Positions 23,815 to 32,643 of a stretch of DNA of 59,938 bases are shown here, piece by piece. Numbering within the stretch: position 1 is the stretch's first letter; the number at the start of each line of letters is the position of its first letter. Source of the stretch: Lachnospiraceae bacterium UBA2864. GTDB lineage: Bacteria > Bacillota > Clostridia > Lachnospirales > Lachnospiraceae. Both the position numbers and the translations under genes were made by a program. Under the pieces are notes generated by a model, which did not search any database, was not told the DNA's origin, and worked only from the letters and a program-made list of their open reading frames with translations. The stretch lies in assembly GCA_002350525.1 (NCBI GenBank), contig DEFA01000001.1:1-59938 (forward strand). The letters are read 5' to 3'.

Positions 23815-24597
23815 ATGGCAGGAAGTAAGGCAGAAAATACGAGAGAAGTTATAATTCGTACGGAGAAGTTATCAAAGAGCTTCTCAGTCGGCGGAAAGCA
23901 GCAGCACGTTATAAAGAATCTTGATATGGAGATATATAAGGGAGATTTTACCGTGATCATGGGTTCGTCGGGAGCAGGTAAATCAACTCTGCTCTATGCA
24001 CTTTCAGGAATGGATAAGCCGTCTCTCGGGAAGATAGAATATGCGGGCGAGGAGATAACGAAGATGAATGATGACAGGCTTGCGGTATTCAGAAGACGCC
24101 ATTGTGGATTCGTATTCCAGCAGATTCATCTTGTAGACAGCATGAGCATCATGGATAATGCAATCTCCACGGGAATGCTGACGGGACAGAAGCAGAAAGA
24201 TTTAAAGAAGAAAGCACTGGAACTTTTTGAAAGAGTCGGGATAAGTGAAGAATTGACCAAAAAGTTTCCTGCTCAACTCTCCGGTGGTGAAGCACAACGT
24301 GGGGCAATGGTCAGAGCACTTATAAACGATCCGGATGTTGTATTCGCCGATGAACCGACCGGAGCACTTAACTCAGCGGGAGTAAAGGCGGTTCTCGATG
24401 TTCTGACAAGCATTAACGAAAGCGGTCAGACGGTTCTGATGGTAACTCATGATATAAAGTCTGCGAGACGCGCAAACAGGATAATCTATCTTCAGGACGG
24501 CGGAATAATAGGAGAACTTGAACTGGGTAAATACGTGAGCGGAGATCACGAGCGCCATGAAAAGATAAGACGTTTTCTGGAGAGTGTCGGCTGGTAA
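23815..24597 (+). CDS. ABC transporter ATP-binding protein (MacB/LolD type)
   Basis: This 260-aa ATPase has Walker A GSSGAGKSTLLY (about residues 53-64), the Q-loop in FVFQQIHLVDSMSIMDN, signature LSGGEAQRGAMVRAL, Walker B VVFADEPTGALNS and H-loop MVTHDIKSARRANR. The EPTGALNS ending is typical of ATPases that serve FtsX-type permeases in antimicrobial-peptide resistance and lipoprotein export. Its permease is encoded at 24682. The C-terminal GDHERHEKIRRFLESVGW also recurs in the ATPase at 31810, so the two are close paralogues. Confidence 0.93.
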   Translation: MAGSKAENTREVIIRTEKLSKSFSVGGKQQHVIKNLDMEIYKGDFTVIMGSSGAGKSTLLYALSGMDKPSLGKIEYAGEEITKMNDDRLAVFRRRHCGFVFQQIHLVDSMSIMDNAISTGMLTGQKQKDLKKKALELFERVGISEELTKKFPAQLSGGEAQRGAMVRALINDPDVVFADEPTGALNSAGVKAVLDVLTSINESGQTVLMVTHDIKSARRANRIIYLQDGGIIGELELGKYVSGDHERHEKIRRFLESVGW

Positions 24598-24681
24598 GCA
24601 GCAAGGCGCAATGAAAGCGACTATGTCGGGAGCAGCTTTTCCGGAGGCAAAGCAGGAATTACAGTAAATTGAGGTTGTACG

Positions 24682-27048
24682 ATGAGTAAATTAGTTAAAG
24701 CATACATGCATAAAGACAGAGGAATCCTTGTTGCATTTCTCTGCATAATCATTCTGTCGGCTCTCATTATGCAGACAGGTCTTTTCCTGAACGGATATGA
24801 GAAAAGATATGACAGACTGGTTGATGATAATCTGATGGGTGACGGCGGAGCATTTTACTTCGGTGATGAGGATGAGGTAAAAACTGTTCTGGACGGCATC
24901 TCCGAGATTAAGGAATACTATACGCAGCAGACCATCATGCCGACGGATTTTAAATTCCGCAAAAATGATTCGGCTAAGGAAAAGGAACTGTCATACACTA
25001 TATACTTTACGACGGATTCATATAAGAAGCTTAATGATATCGCATTTGTGAAAAGAGATGAAAGTATAACAAAAGACTGTATATATCTTAATGTGTATAC
25101 AGCATATTATAACGGACTAAAAGTCGGCGACACAATGCATATCGAGTCAGAGCATTTCGGTAAATATGACCTTAAGGTGGCCGGTATATACGAAGATCTT
25201 CTGATCGGTAATCCTTATTCTTATCTCTCGGTAATCGTGGACGATGAGACATATAATAAACTTATGGACAGGGCTGATGAACTGGAAGCTTCCGGAACAG
25301 AGTACTGCAAAACGAATTATATGTTTTATTCTTTGCAGGACGGAGTTAAAGATGATGACGGACTGAAGATCGTGAACGATACTTTGGCAGAGAATAACAT
25401 TCAGTCAACCGGCTATACGGCAAAGCTTTTAAAAGCAGGATACATCAGTGTTGTTAACATAATCTCGGCATTCATGACCTCTTTCGCTGTGATCATTATG
25501 ATCATATGTTTCATAATGATAGTCTTTACGATAAACAATAATATCGAAAGAGATATCAGAAATATAGGTGCACTCCGGGCGGTAGGCTATACTGTTTCAC
25601 AGATCAGAACCGCACTTTGCCTGGAATTTCTGATCCTTGGCGGAATCGGAACATTTATCGGAATTCTGACCTCGTATCTTACATTTCCTGCTTTAGAGGA
25701 AAATGTTGTGAGACAGGTCTCGGGTATGGTATGGGAGAGGAAGCTCTATGCCGCTGATACCCTCGGTATAATAGCCGTCTTCCTTATAGTGATAGCAGTT
25801 GTTGTGTTCCTGTCCACAGGTAAGGTAAAAAAACTCCATCCCGCAACGGCATTGAGATTCGGTCTCGCATCGAATTCCTTTAAGAAAAATGTGCTGCCCC
25901 TCAGTGAGACAAAGGGCAGTCTCAATTGGCTGCTTGCACTTAAGAGTACATTTCAGAGTATGGGGCAGAATGTGATCATCTTCGGAATCATGACAGCGGT
26001 TGCATTTCTGACGATATTCTCGGGAGTTCTCTTTTATAATACGAAGATTGACATGAACAACTTTCAGAGAATACTTCAGGGAGATTCTCCGGATTCATAT
26101 GTAAATCTGAAGGAAATGTCGTCCGATGAAGTGCATGAAATTATCGATGAGATAAGCAAAATGGACGGAGTTACGGAAGCTTACGGACTCAGCGGTATAG
26201 ATTATCCCGCATATGTGAACGGAAATGAAACCTCTTTCATATATACGGATAAACCGGAGTTTGTATACTGCGGTGTATATGAAGGCGAGATGGTGAAGGA
26301 AGATAACGAGGCCGTACTCGGAAGCATTACAGCTGAGAAGGCAGGTGTCGGAGTCGGTGATGAGATAGAAGTGAAGGTCGGAAACAGGACTGAGAGATTT
26401 CTCGTGACCGGACTTCAGCAGGCGGTTTACGGCATGGGCGAAAGAATCTATGTTACAGAAGGGGGAGCAAGAAGGCTGGGCATAGATACAAATTATACAT
26501 ATATAAGAGTCAGAGTGAAGGATGCGGATGTAAAGACCGTGGACGAATTTAATGAGAGAGTACAGGTGGAGCTGGGTGACAAGGTTACGGGAACCGAGAA
26601 TCATTTTGAACAGACGAGAAGCAGCGAGAACGTACCTGTATATGCAGTCGGATTTGTGGTCATGATAATAGCTCTGATGAATATCATTGTAGTAATGGTG
26701 GTTATAAGACTTCTGCTTAAGTCCGTATTTGTAAAGAAAGAGAAGGAATTCGGTATAAAGAAGGCAGTCGGGTTTACGAGCAGGCAGCTGAGACTGCAGC
26801 TTGCTCTGTCACTGGTACCGACATGTATCATAGCAGCACTCTTCGGAGCAATGCTGGGACATTTTCTCATAAATCCGCTGTTTGAGCTTGTGTTCAGAAG
26901 CTTCGGAATCATGAAGGCGGATCTTATCATGAAGCCGGTTCTCATAAGTCTCTCGGTAGCGGCGGTTTCGATATTGGTATTTGTTTCAAGTTATCTTTTG
27001 TCCGGCAGAATGAAACGTGTATCGGCATATAACCTGATACAGGAGTAA
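24682..27048 (+). CDS. FtsX-family ABC permease (8 TM)
   Basis: This 788-aa permease has TM1 at about 14-32, a large extracellular domain (about 45-250), three helices (about 253-282, 310-335, 357-378), then a second half with a helix near 430-450, an extracellular domain (about 465-640) and three more helices (about 653-680, 705-730, 752-775). NIGALRAVGYTVSQIR and FGIKKAVGFTSRQLR are the two FtsX coupling segments. With the ATPase at 23815 it forms a complex that probably acts on peptides or lipids in the envelope. The convergent PAP2 gene ends 10 bases after its stop. Confidence 0.9.
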   Translation: MSKLVKAYMHKDRGILVAFLCIIILSALIMQTGLFLNGYEKRYDRLVDDNLMGDGGAFYFGDEDEVKTVLDGISEIKEYYTQQTIMPTDFKFRKNDSAKEKELSYTIYFTTDSYKKLNDIAFVKRDESITKDCIYLNVYTAYYNGLKVGDTMHIESEHFGKYDLKVAGIYEDLLIGNPYSYLSVIVDDETYNKLMDRADELEASGTEYCKTNYMFYSLQDGVKDDDGLKIVNDTLAENNIQSTGYTAKLLKAGYISVVNIISAFMTSFAVIIMIICFIMIVFTINNNIERDIRNIGALRAVGYTVSQIRTALCLEFLILGGIGTFIGILTSYLTFPALEENVVRQVSGMVWERKLYAADTLGIIAVFLIVIAVVVFLSTGKVKKLHPATALRFGLASNSFKKNVLPLSETKGSLNWLLALKSTFQSMGQNVIIFGIMTAVAFLTIFSGVLFYNTKIDMNNFQRILQGDSPDSYVNLKEMSSDEVHEIIDEISKMDGVTEAYGLSGIDYPAYVNGNETSFIYTDKPEFVYCGVYEGEMVKEDNEAVLGSITAEKAGVGVGDEIEVKVGNRTERFLVTGLQQAVYGMGERIYVTEGGARRLGIDTNYTYIRVRVKDADVKTVDEFNERVQVELGDKVTGTENHFEQTRSSENVPVYAVGFVVMIIALMNIIVVMVVIRLLLKSVFVKKEKEFGIKKAVGFTSRQLRLQLALSLVPTCIIAALFGAMLGHFLINPLFELVFRSFGIMKADLIMKPVLISLSVAAVSILVFVSSYLLSGRMKRVSAYNLIQE

Positions 27049-27057
27049 AGTGAAGGT

Positions 27058-27609
27058 TTACATCGTTTCATTGTTGAAAAGTGTATCGAGTTTTTTATTC
27101 AGTAAGAAATATGCGGATATTCCGAATATGATACCGAGTATCATTCCGCAGATTACATCTGTCGGATAATGTACTCCGAGATAGAGTCTCGAGAATCCGA
27201 TCATGGCAGCTGTGACAAGCGATAGGATCCCGATCCATCTCTTATCGCGTGACACAAAAAGTGCTATAACTGTTGCCAGTGAAAATGCGGAGGATGTATG
27301 TCCCGACGGAAAACTCGAATCCACGGGTTTTCCGATAAGATACGTGAGTCCGTCGATTGCTTCAAATGGTCTTGTGCGTCCTACATTTCCCTTGATGAGA
27401 ACATTGCATATCAGAAAGTTCAGTAAGAGAACGGCCCAGCACATTATACCGAGCTTCCTGGTCTTCCTGTTCACGGTAAGCGCGATGCACAGCACATACC
27501 ACAGTATTCCGTAATTACCCATATAGGTGAAGGCTTTCATGATAACAGTCAGAAATCCGTACCTTATATGCTCCTGCAGAAAAAGCAGGAATTCAGCTTC
27601 CCAATTCAT
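27058..27609 (-). CDS. PAP2-family membrane phosphatase
   Basis: This 183-aa protein has about five to six helices and all three PAP2 motifs: KGNVGRTRP (K-x6-R-P), SSFPSGHTSSAF (P-S-G-H) and SRLYLGVHYPTD (S-R-x5-H-x3-D). Such enzymes remove phosphate from lipid substrates such as undecaprenyl pyrophosphate or phosphatidic acid at the outer face of the membrane. Placement beside peptide-resistance exporters suggests a cell-wall carrier-recycling or bacitracin-type role, which is inference. It is transcribed alone, convergent with the FtsX gene. Confidence 0.9.
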   Translation of the reverse strand: MNWEAEFLLFLQEHIRYGFLTVIMKAFTYMGNYGILWYVLCIALTVNRKTRKLGIMCWAVLLLNFLICNVLIKGNVGRTRPFEAIDGLTYLIGKPVDSSFPSGHTSSAFSLATVIALFVSRDKRWIGILSLVTAAMIGFSRLYLGVHYPTDVICGMILGIIFGISAYFLLNKKLDTLFNNETM

Positions 27610-27666
27610 ATTTTTTCCTCTATACTTTAAAAAATTTTATACGATTATATCAGTGTTTCTTATTTC

Positions 27667-27695
27667 TTGCAAAGGAAACTGCGGTAATCTATAAT
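27667..27695 (+). promoter_or_regulatory. promoter for the orphan GHKL kinase
   Basis: TTGCAA (27667-27672), a 17-bp spacer and TATAAT (27690-27695), about 60 bases before the start codon. Confidence 0.75.
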
Positions 27696-27755
27696 AGTTA
27701 ACGGGTTTTTTGAAATAATCATTGTTCTTGAATAAAGAATTTTTCGGGGGACGAT

Positions 27756-29222
27756 ATGACATACAGTGAATTTTTTAGCAACGGATATTGGAATCAGCTG
27801 TTTTTCAGTTTTTTATCGTATGTATGTGAAGCGATTACTATGCTTAATATTGTCTTTGTGGCAATATGTTTTTTGGGATATGAGGGAAAGATTTCTAAAA
27901 AAACCTTCATCTTTCCTTTTATCAATGTAGTGATAGGTGCTGTGATGGTCGGATATTCACTGCTTACAGCATTATTTTATTTAAAATACTACGGAGATAC
28001 CATGATACCTCCTGAAGTTACGGATAACACTTTCCAGAGAATATTCGTGAATGTAATTAAAGTTATTATTTTTCTGCTTATGTTTTTTACAGCATTCGTC
28101 ACTTTTAAAAAACATAGGATCTTACGAGGCCTTGAATCAATCATAGCTCTGGTTGCAATCGAATCATATATGGAACTTCTGATAGTTAATTCCATAAGTT
28201 ATATATCGGGAGATTTTGAAAAAGTATTCGGGGATTATACTTCGTTAAACGGACAACCTTCAATAACTAAAGTATATGTAGTACTAAACTTTTTAATTCA
28301 AGTTACACTTCTTCTGATTTTGTATTTTGTCTTATATAAAAAGCAGAGATTCATATATGTCGGATGGGGCTACAGACTGCTGTTCATATTATGGATCGCA
28401 TTTAATCTTTTTTCCATAATTTATATTACATATGACAGTGATGAATTGGTCGTATCCATTAACAGACTGGAGACCATTCATGGAATTTCAATGCTTGTAA
28501 TGTCTATAGGCTTACCTGTACTGATTGCTATCCTTATAGCAAGAAAAAGAGCTGTAGAAAAGACCGTCATACAGGAGGGGTATATCGCATCAGAACTGGA
28601 ATATATAAATCAATATAAAAGAAGTCAGGAAGAAACCAGAGCTTTCAGACACGATATTGCCAATAATCTGTCGCTTCTCGCTGCGATGATGGAGGAAGAT
28701 AAATCCGAAGAAGCAAAAGCATATGTAAATGAACTTCTGGGTGAAGTTCGCGGAATGTCACCAAAATATGTGACAGGAGATGAAATGCTTGACTGTATAG
28801 TGGGTATGAAAGCATCAAAAATGGAAGATGAAAATATAAGGTTTGATTATGACGGAATGATCGACGGAGGTCTCGGAATGAAGCCTGTTGACGTATGTAA
28901 TATTTTTGCAAACGCACTCGATAATGCCATAGAAGCATGTGAGAAAATATCTGAAAAAGAAAATAGATGGATCAATATGATAGTTAAAAGAACGGATAAA
29001 TTCTTTAACATCAAACTCAGTAATTCAATAACACAGGATAAGAAAGGTATCTCTCTGGACAATCTGTTTGAAGGACTGAACCGTAAAACTTCGAAGAAAG
29101 ATAAGAACCTTCATGGCTTCGGAACTCAGAATATGAGACGTGCACTTGAGAAGTATGACGGAATGCTTAAGTCGGAAGCTGAAGAGGATGCATTTACCGT
29201 ATCTATCATGATTCCGCGATGA
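27756..29222 (+). CDS. AgrC-like GHKL sensor kinase (orphan)
   Basis: This 488-aa protein has an N-terminal membrane domain of about seven helices (to about residue 265), then a Spo0B-like dimerisation segment with candidate phospho-acceptor His299 in RAFRHDIANNLSLLAAMM, and a GHKL ATPase (about 370-488: NIFANALDNAIEACEK, LHGFGTQNMRRALEKYDG). This is the architecture of AgrC-type peptide-pheromone receptors. No LytTR response regulator with a receiver lies beside it. The gene has its own promoter and terminator. It may pair with a distant regulator. Confidence 0.85.
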   Translation: MTYSEFFSNGYWNQLFFSFLSYVCEAITMLNIVFVAICFLGYEGKISKKTFIFPFINVVIGAVMVGYSLLTALFYLKYYGDTMIPPEVTDNTFQRIFVNVIKVIIFLLMFFTAFVTFKKHRILRGLESIIALVAIESYMELLIVNSISYISGDFEKVFGDYTSLNGQPSITKVYVVLNFLIQVTLLLILYFVLYKKQRFIYVGWGYRLLFILWIAFNLFSIIYITYDSDELVVSINRLETIHGISMLVMSIGLPVLIAILIARKRAVEKTVIQEGYIASELEYINQYKRSQEETRAFRHDIANNLSLLAAMMEEDKSEEAKAYVNELLGEVRGMSPKYVTGDEMLDCIVGMKASKMEDENIRFDYDGMIDGGLGMKPVDVCNIFANALDNAIEACEKISEKENRWINMIVKRTDKFFNIKLSNSITQDKKGISLDNLFEGLNRKTSKKDKNLHGFGTQNMRRALEKYDGMLKSEAEEDAFTVSIMIPR

Positions 29223-29259
29223 GTGTTTCAGGTTGAATTAATTGGTTGACATAATGCTT

Positions 29260-29299
29260 TGTGCTGCTCGGTTAAATATCGGGCGGCACATTTTTATTT
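29260..29299 (+). terminator. terminator after the GHKL gene
   Basis: TGTGCTGCTCG (29260-29270) pairs with CGGGCGGCACA (29280-29290), followed by TTTTTATTTT. It is nearly the same sequence as the terminator at 34126, and GTTGACATAAT (29245-29255) precedes it. Confidence 0.85.
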
Positions 29300-29310
29300 T
29301 CTAATCTTAT

Positions 29311-29344
29311 TTTAAGGACTTTTTAAAAAGTACTGTATTATACT
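29311..29344 (+). promoter_or_regulatory. promoter with 11-bp repeats for the FtsX/ABC operon
   Basis: TTTAAGGACTT (29311-29321) and TTTAAAAAGTA (29322-29332) are adjacent 11-bp units, followed by a -10-like TATACT (29339-29344). The layout resembles the repeats at 4891. The regulator encoded at 34263 is the probable binder. Confidence 0.5.
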
Positions 29345-29387
29345 ATCTTCAAGCTCGGAGCAAAATTTATATGTAGGAGAAGAACTT

Positions 29388-31817
29388 ATGTTTTTCAGAA
29401 TGATAAAAAAGGATTTAAAGGACAGCAGGGGACTGAATGCCATTATACTATTTTTCATGGTGATCGTATCCGCGCTGGTTGCTGCAAGTGCACTTCTGAT
29501 ATTTGCAAACTTCAGAGGTGTAAGCGTTTCTCAGGAAAGATGCAAGCCTTATGATGCAGCTTTCGGCTACACAAAGTCAGTCGGAGCAAGCGATGAGCAG
29601 CAGGAGCGAATGGAAGAGATCATAAGGGAGAAATATCCGGATGCGGAGATAGAACACCTGGAATGTATAGAGTTTCAGTATACAAATATTTCTTATGATG
29701 GAATAGACTATGATGCTCTTAATAAGATTGCGGGAAATCAGATTTTTATACTGATGAAACAACCAAGAGTAATGAATCTGGTATATGATCAGGACAATGA
29801 TCCGTTCCATGTGGAAAACGGAAATATGGCTGTTACATATATGTTTGCTAAGCAGACGGGAATTAAGGTCGGAGATAAGATAGATATTACATCTCCTTCC
29901 GGAAAACAGTTTGAATTTATGGTTTCCCATATTATGAGAGATCCTATAAATGATCATTTGGTAAGATTTATCATATCGGACGCAGATTACGAAGTATTAA
30001 GTAAGGAATGTCCCAAGAAGATGGGAATCACCGGTTTTGATACAAAGAAGGATTTTACCGACAATGATCGTAAGGTGCTCAATTCAATAATTTCAAAGGA
30101 TCCTGATTTTGGAGATTTTTTTCAGGATAGTATGCCGGATGGACATAAGTACAGTAATTCAGCGTTGGTTTCAACCCTGGTTTCATTTTTCCTTCTTATA
30201 ACCTGTATCTTTATGATACTTATAGTAATGTTCACAATCGGATTCACTATAAGATCAGTGATCAAGAAGGAAGAGAGAGAGCTTGGTATCATGAAGGCTC
30301 TGGGAACAGATTCGGTATCCTTCAGATGGCTTGTAGCGGCCAAATATATAGCATTTGCTATTATCGGCGGATTAGTCGGTGCCGTGTTGGGAGTCTATAT
30401 CGGAAACAAGCTGATAGGAAGCTTTTACTATAACATTTCATATTCTATCGGAGCTATAGATTATATTGTTGCTGCAGCAGCAACTCTGGTGATAATCGGA
30501 TTAGTTATTATCTTTATTCTGATCTCAATGAGAAGGATCAATAAAATCTCTGTTATGGATGTTCTTCACGGAGAATCAAGACAGGACAGAATAAAGCATA
30601 GTGGAAGATTTGCCCTGAACAGAAAGAAAAAAATGTCAATTCCTCTGTTCCTGGCATTATCGGATATATTCGGAAATTTTAAGAGATATATATTACTTTT
30701 TATAGCATTTACCATAGGAAGCAGTGTGGTGCTTCTGAATATTCAGATCAGAGACTCTGTGATCAGTCCTGATTTCATGTATAAGTTCTATACCTGGAAA
30801 AAACTCGAAGCAGTTCCGAATCTGGATGACAAAACCTTTAATGAGATTTCTTCAGGAACCGGAAGAGCTGATATGCTGGTGCGTGGCTTTGAAGAGCTGA
30901 TGAAGAAGGAAGGTATAAGAGCGACTCTTGAAACCAAAGAACAACAGAATGCTCGTATGGAATTCGGTGAGGAATCAGAGGCAGTAGCACTGTGTTTTGG
31001 ATTTAATCCCGAAGGCCTTGTGATAAGAGATGGAGGACAGTATCCGGTATTAAGAAATGAAGTCCTGATGGACTACTATACTGCTGGTATTCATGGCGTA
31101 AATATCGGAGATAAGGTAACTATAGTATATGACAAGTATACTCCGGACCGCCTCTCTACAGAAGAGGTCAGTGAAGACTTTGTAGTTACGGGATTTGTGG
31201 ACAGGCTTTCGGCATTTAATGACAGGGATGTGATCATGTCGGAGGAGTTTAAGGATGCCAGACCTGAAAGCTGGAATGCGGTAGGTTTTACACTGGATGT
31301 TCCTGATAATGAAAAGCAGGCAGAGTATGAAAAGCTGGAAAAACTCTTTCCGGGTCAGATGATGACGGATAGGGATTTGATAGCAGCTATGCTTTCAATG
31401 TATGATGTATTGTTTACCTTTATGCGTAATCTTATGATAGTAGTGGTTGCCGGAATTCTGGGATTTCTGGTTGTGATGTATCAGACCATATTTATGAAGG
31501 ATGAAGAGCCGGAGATAGCACTTCTGATGAGTACGGGAGTGGATGAGAGGAGTACGAAGAATTGGCAGTTCCTCAGAATGATGATCATATTCGGTGTGGG
31601 AGTAGCTCTTTCACTTGTTCTTACACCGACGATCGTGGCAAGGCTATTAGGAGTTTTATTTAATATAATGCTGGGACTGACAGGCTTTGGATTTACAAGA
31701 GGACTTCTTATGTCAGTTATATGGACAATATTTATAACGGCATTTATTGCAATAGTTATGAGAGTCGTTATCAGAAAGATCAGAAATATCGAGATTTGGA
31801 GGATCAGAAATGAGTAG
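29388..31817 (+). CDS. FtsX-family ABC permease (8 TM)
   Basis: This 809-aa permease has a first helix (about 15-40), an extracellular domain (about 50-255), helices at about 260-290, 318-340 and 355-385, a second-half helix (about 432-452), an extracellular domain (about 460-665) and three helices to the end (about 680-700, 725-755, 770-795). LGIMKALGTDSVSFRW is the coupling segment of the first half. It pairs with the ATPase at 31810, whose ATG overlaps its final codons. Ribosome site GTAGGAGAAG (29372-29381). Confidence 0.9.
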   Translation: MFFRMIKKDLKDSRGLNAIILFFMVIVSALVAASALLIFANFRGVSVSQERCKPYDAAFGYTKSVGASDEQQERMEEIIREKYPDAEIEHLECIEFQYTNISYDGIDYDALNKIAGNQIFILMKQPRVMNLVYDQDNDPFHVENGNMAVTYMFAKQTGIKVGDKIDITSPSGKQFEFMVSHIMRDPINDHLVRFIISDADYEVLSKECPKKMGITGFDTKKDFTDNDRKVLNSIISKDPDFGDFFQDSMPDGHKYSNSALVSTLVSFFLLITCIFMILIVMFTIGFTIRSVIKKEERELGIMKALGTDSVSFRWLVAAKYIAFAIIGGLVGAVLGVYIGNKLIGSFYYNISYSIGAIDYIVAAAATLVIIGLVIIFILISMRRINKISVMDVLHGESRQDRIKHSGRFALNRKKKMSIPLFLALSDIFGNFKRYILLFIAFTIGSSVVLLNIQIRDSVISPDFMYKFYTWKKLEAVPNLDDKTFNEISSGTGRADMLVRGFEELMKKEGIRATLETKEQQNARMEFGEESEAVALCFGFNPEGLVIRDGGQYPVLRNEVLMDYYTAGIHGVNIGDKVTIVYDKYTPDRLSTEEVSEDFVVTGFVDRLSAFNDRDVIMSEEFKDARPESWNAVGFTLDVPDNEKQAEYEKLEKLFPGQMMTDRDLIAAMLSMYDVLFTFMRNLMIVVVAGILGFLVVMYQTIFMKDEEPEIALLMSTGVDERSTKNWQFLRMMIIFGVGVALSLVLTPTIVARLLGVLFNIMLGLTGFGFTRGLLMSVIWTIFITAFIAIVMRVVIRKIRNIEIWRIRNE

Positions 31818-32574
31818 TAAGGTTTTAGATGTAAAGGATCTGTGCAAGACCTATGTGATAGATGAATACAGCAACAATGTGCTTCAGAATGTCAGTTTCA
31901 GCATGGAAGAGGGAGAGTTTGTATCCATAATGGGACCGAGCGGTTCGGGAAAATCAACACTTCTTTATACAGTCAGCGGAATGGATACTATGACTTCAGG
32001 AAAGGTATCCTTCGACGGAGAGGATATCTCAACTCTTGACAGGAAGTCTATGGCTAAAGTCCGACTCAACAAGATGGGTTTTGTGTTCCAGCAGATGTAT
32101 ATGATGAAGAAGCTGAACATAATGGATAACATCATCCTGCCGGGATATCAGGCAAAGCAGAAGTCACGTGCTGAAGTAAATAAGGACGCTGAGAAGCTTA
32201 TGAGAAGACTGGGAATTATAGAAACTGCAGACCGCTTCATTACAGAAGTATCGGGAGGTCAGCTCCAGCGTGCATGTCTATGTCGTTCGCTGATCAATAA
32301 TCCTAAGATGATATTTGCGGATGAACCGACCGGAGCGCTGAATCAGAAAGCATCCATGGAAGTCATACGTGAGCTTGTAGCGGCGAATCGTGAAGGAACA
32401 TCTGTCATGATGGTAACTCACAGTGAGAAGGTTGCAAGCTGCAGTGAACGTGTAATCTATCTTGTAGATGGTAATATTCAGGGAGAACTGACTCTCGGAA
32501 AGCTTGTTTCCGATGATGAAATACCGGTACGTGAGAGGAAGCTCCGCAACTGGCTTCAGGAACGAGACTGGTAA
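31810..32574 (+). CDS. ABC transporter ATP-binding protein (MacB/LolD type)
   Basis: This 254-aa ATPase has Walker A GPSGSGKSTLLY (about residues 43-54), the Q-loop in FVFQQMYMMKKLNIMDN, signature VSGGQLQRACLCRSL, Walker B MIFADEPTGALNQ and H-loop MVTHSEKVASCSER. It is a paralogue of the ATPase at 23815 and energises the FtsX permease just upstream. GGAGGATCAG inside the permease end is its ribosome site; the 8-base overlap indicates coupled translation. The lipoprotein gene at 32644 follows in the same operon. Confidence 0.93.
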   Translation: MSSKVLDVKDLCKTYVIDEYSNNVLQNVSFSMEEGEFVSIMGPSGSGKSTLLYTVSGMDTMTSGKVSFDGEDISTLDRKSMAKVRLNKMGFVFQQMYMMKKLNIMDNIILPGYQAKQKSRAEVNKDAEKLMRRLGIIETADRFITEVSGGQLQRACLCRSLINNPKMIFADEPTGALNQKASMEVIRELVAANREGTSVMMVTHSEKVASCSERVIYLVDGNIQGELTLGKLVSDDEIPVRERKLRNWLQERDW

Positions 32575-32643
32575 ATCAATTCAAGATAAAAAATGATTGC
32601 GAATCGATTCCAAAGATAAGATAGTTAAAAAGAGAGAAGAAAA

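Noticed and set aside
23815..27048. Calling the ABC/FtsX pairs BceAB with symbols
   Set aside because: The permeases have eight helices with a large extracellular domain in each half, unlike the 10-helix, single-domain BceB, so no symbol is assigned.
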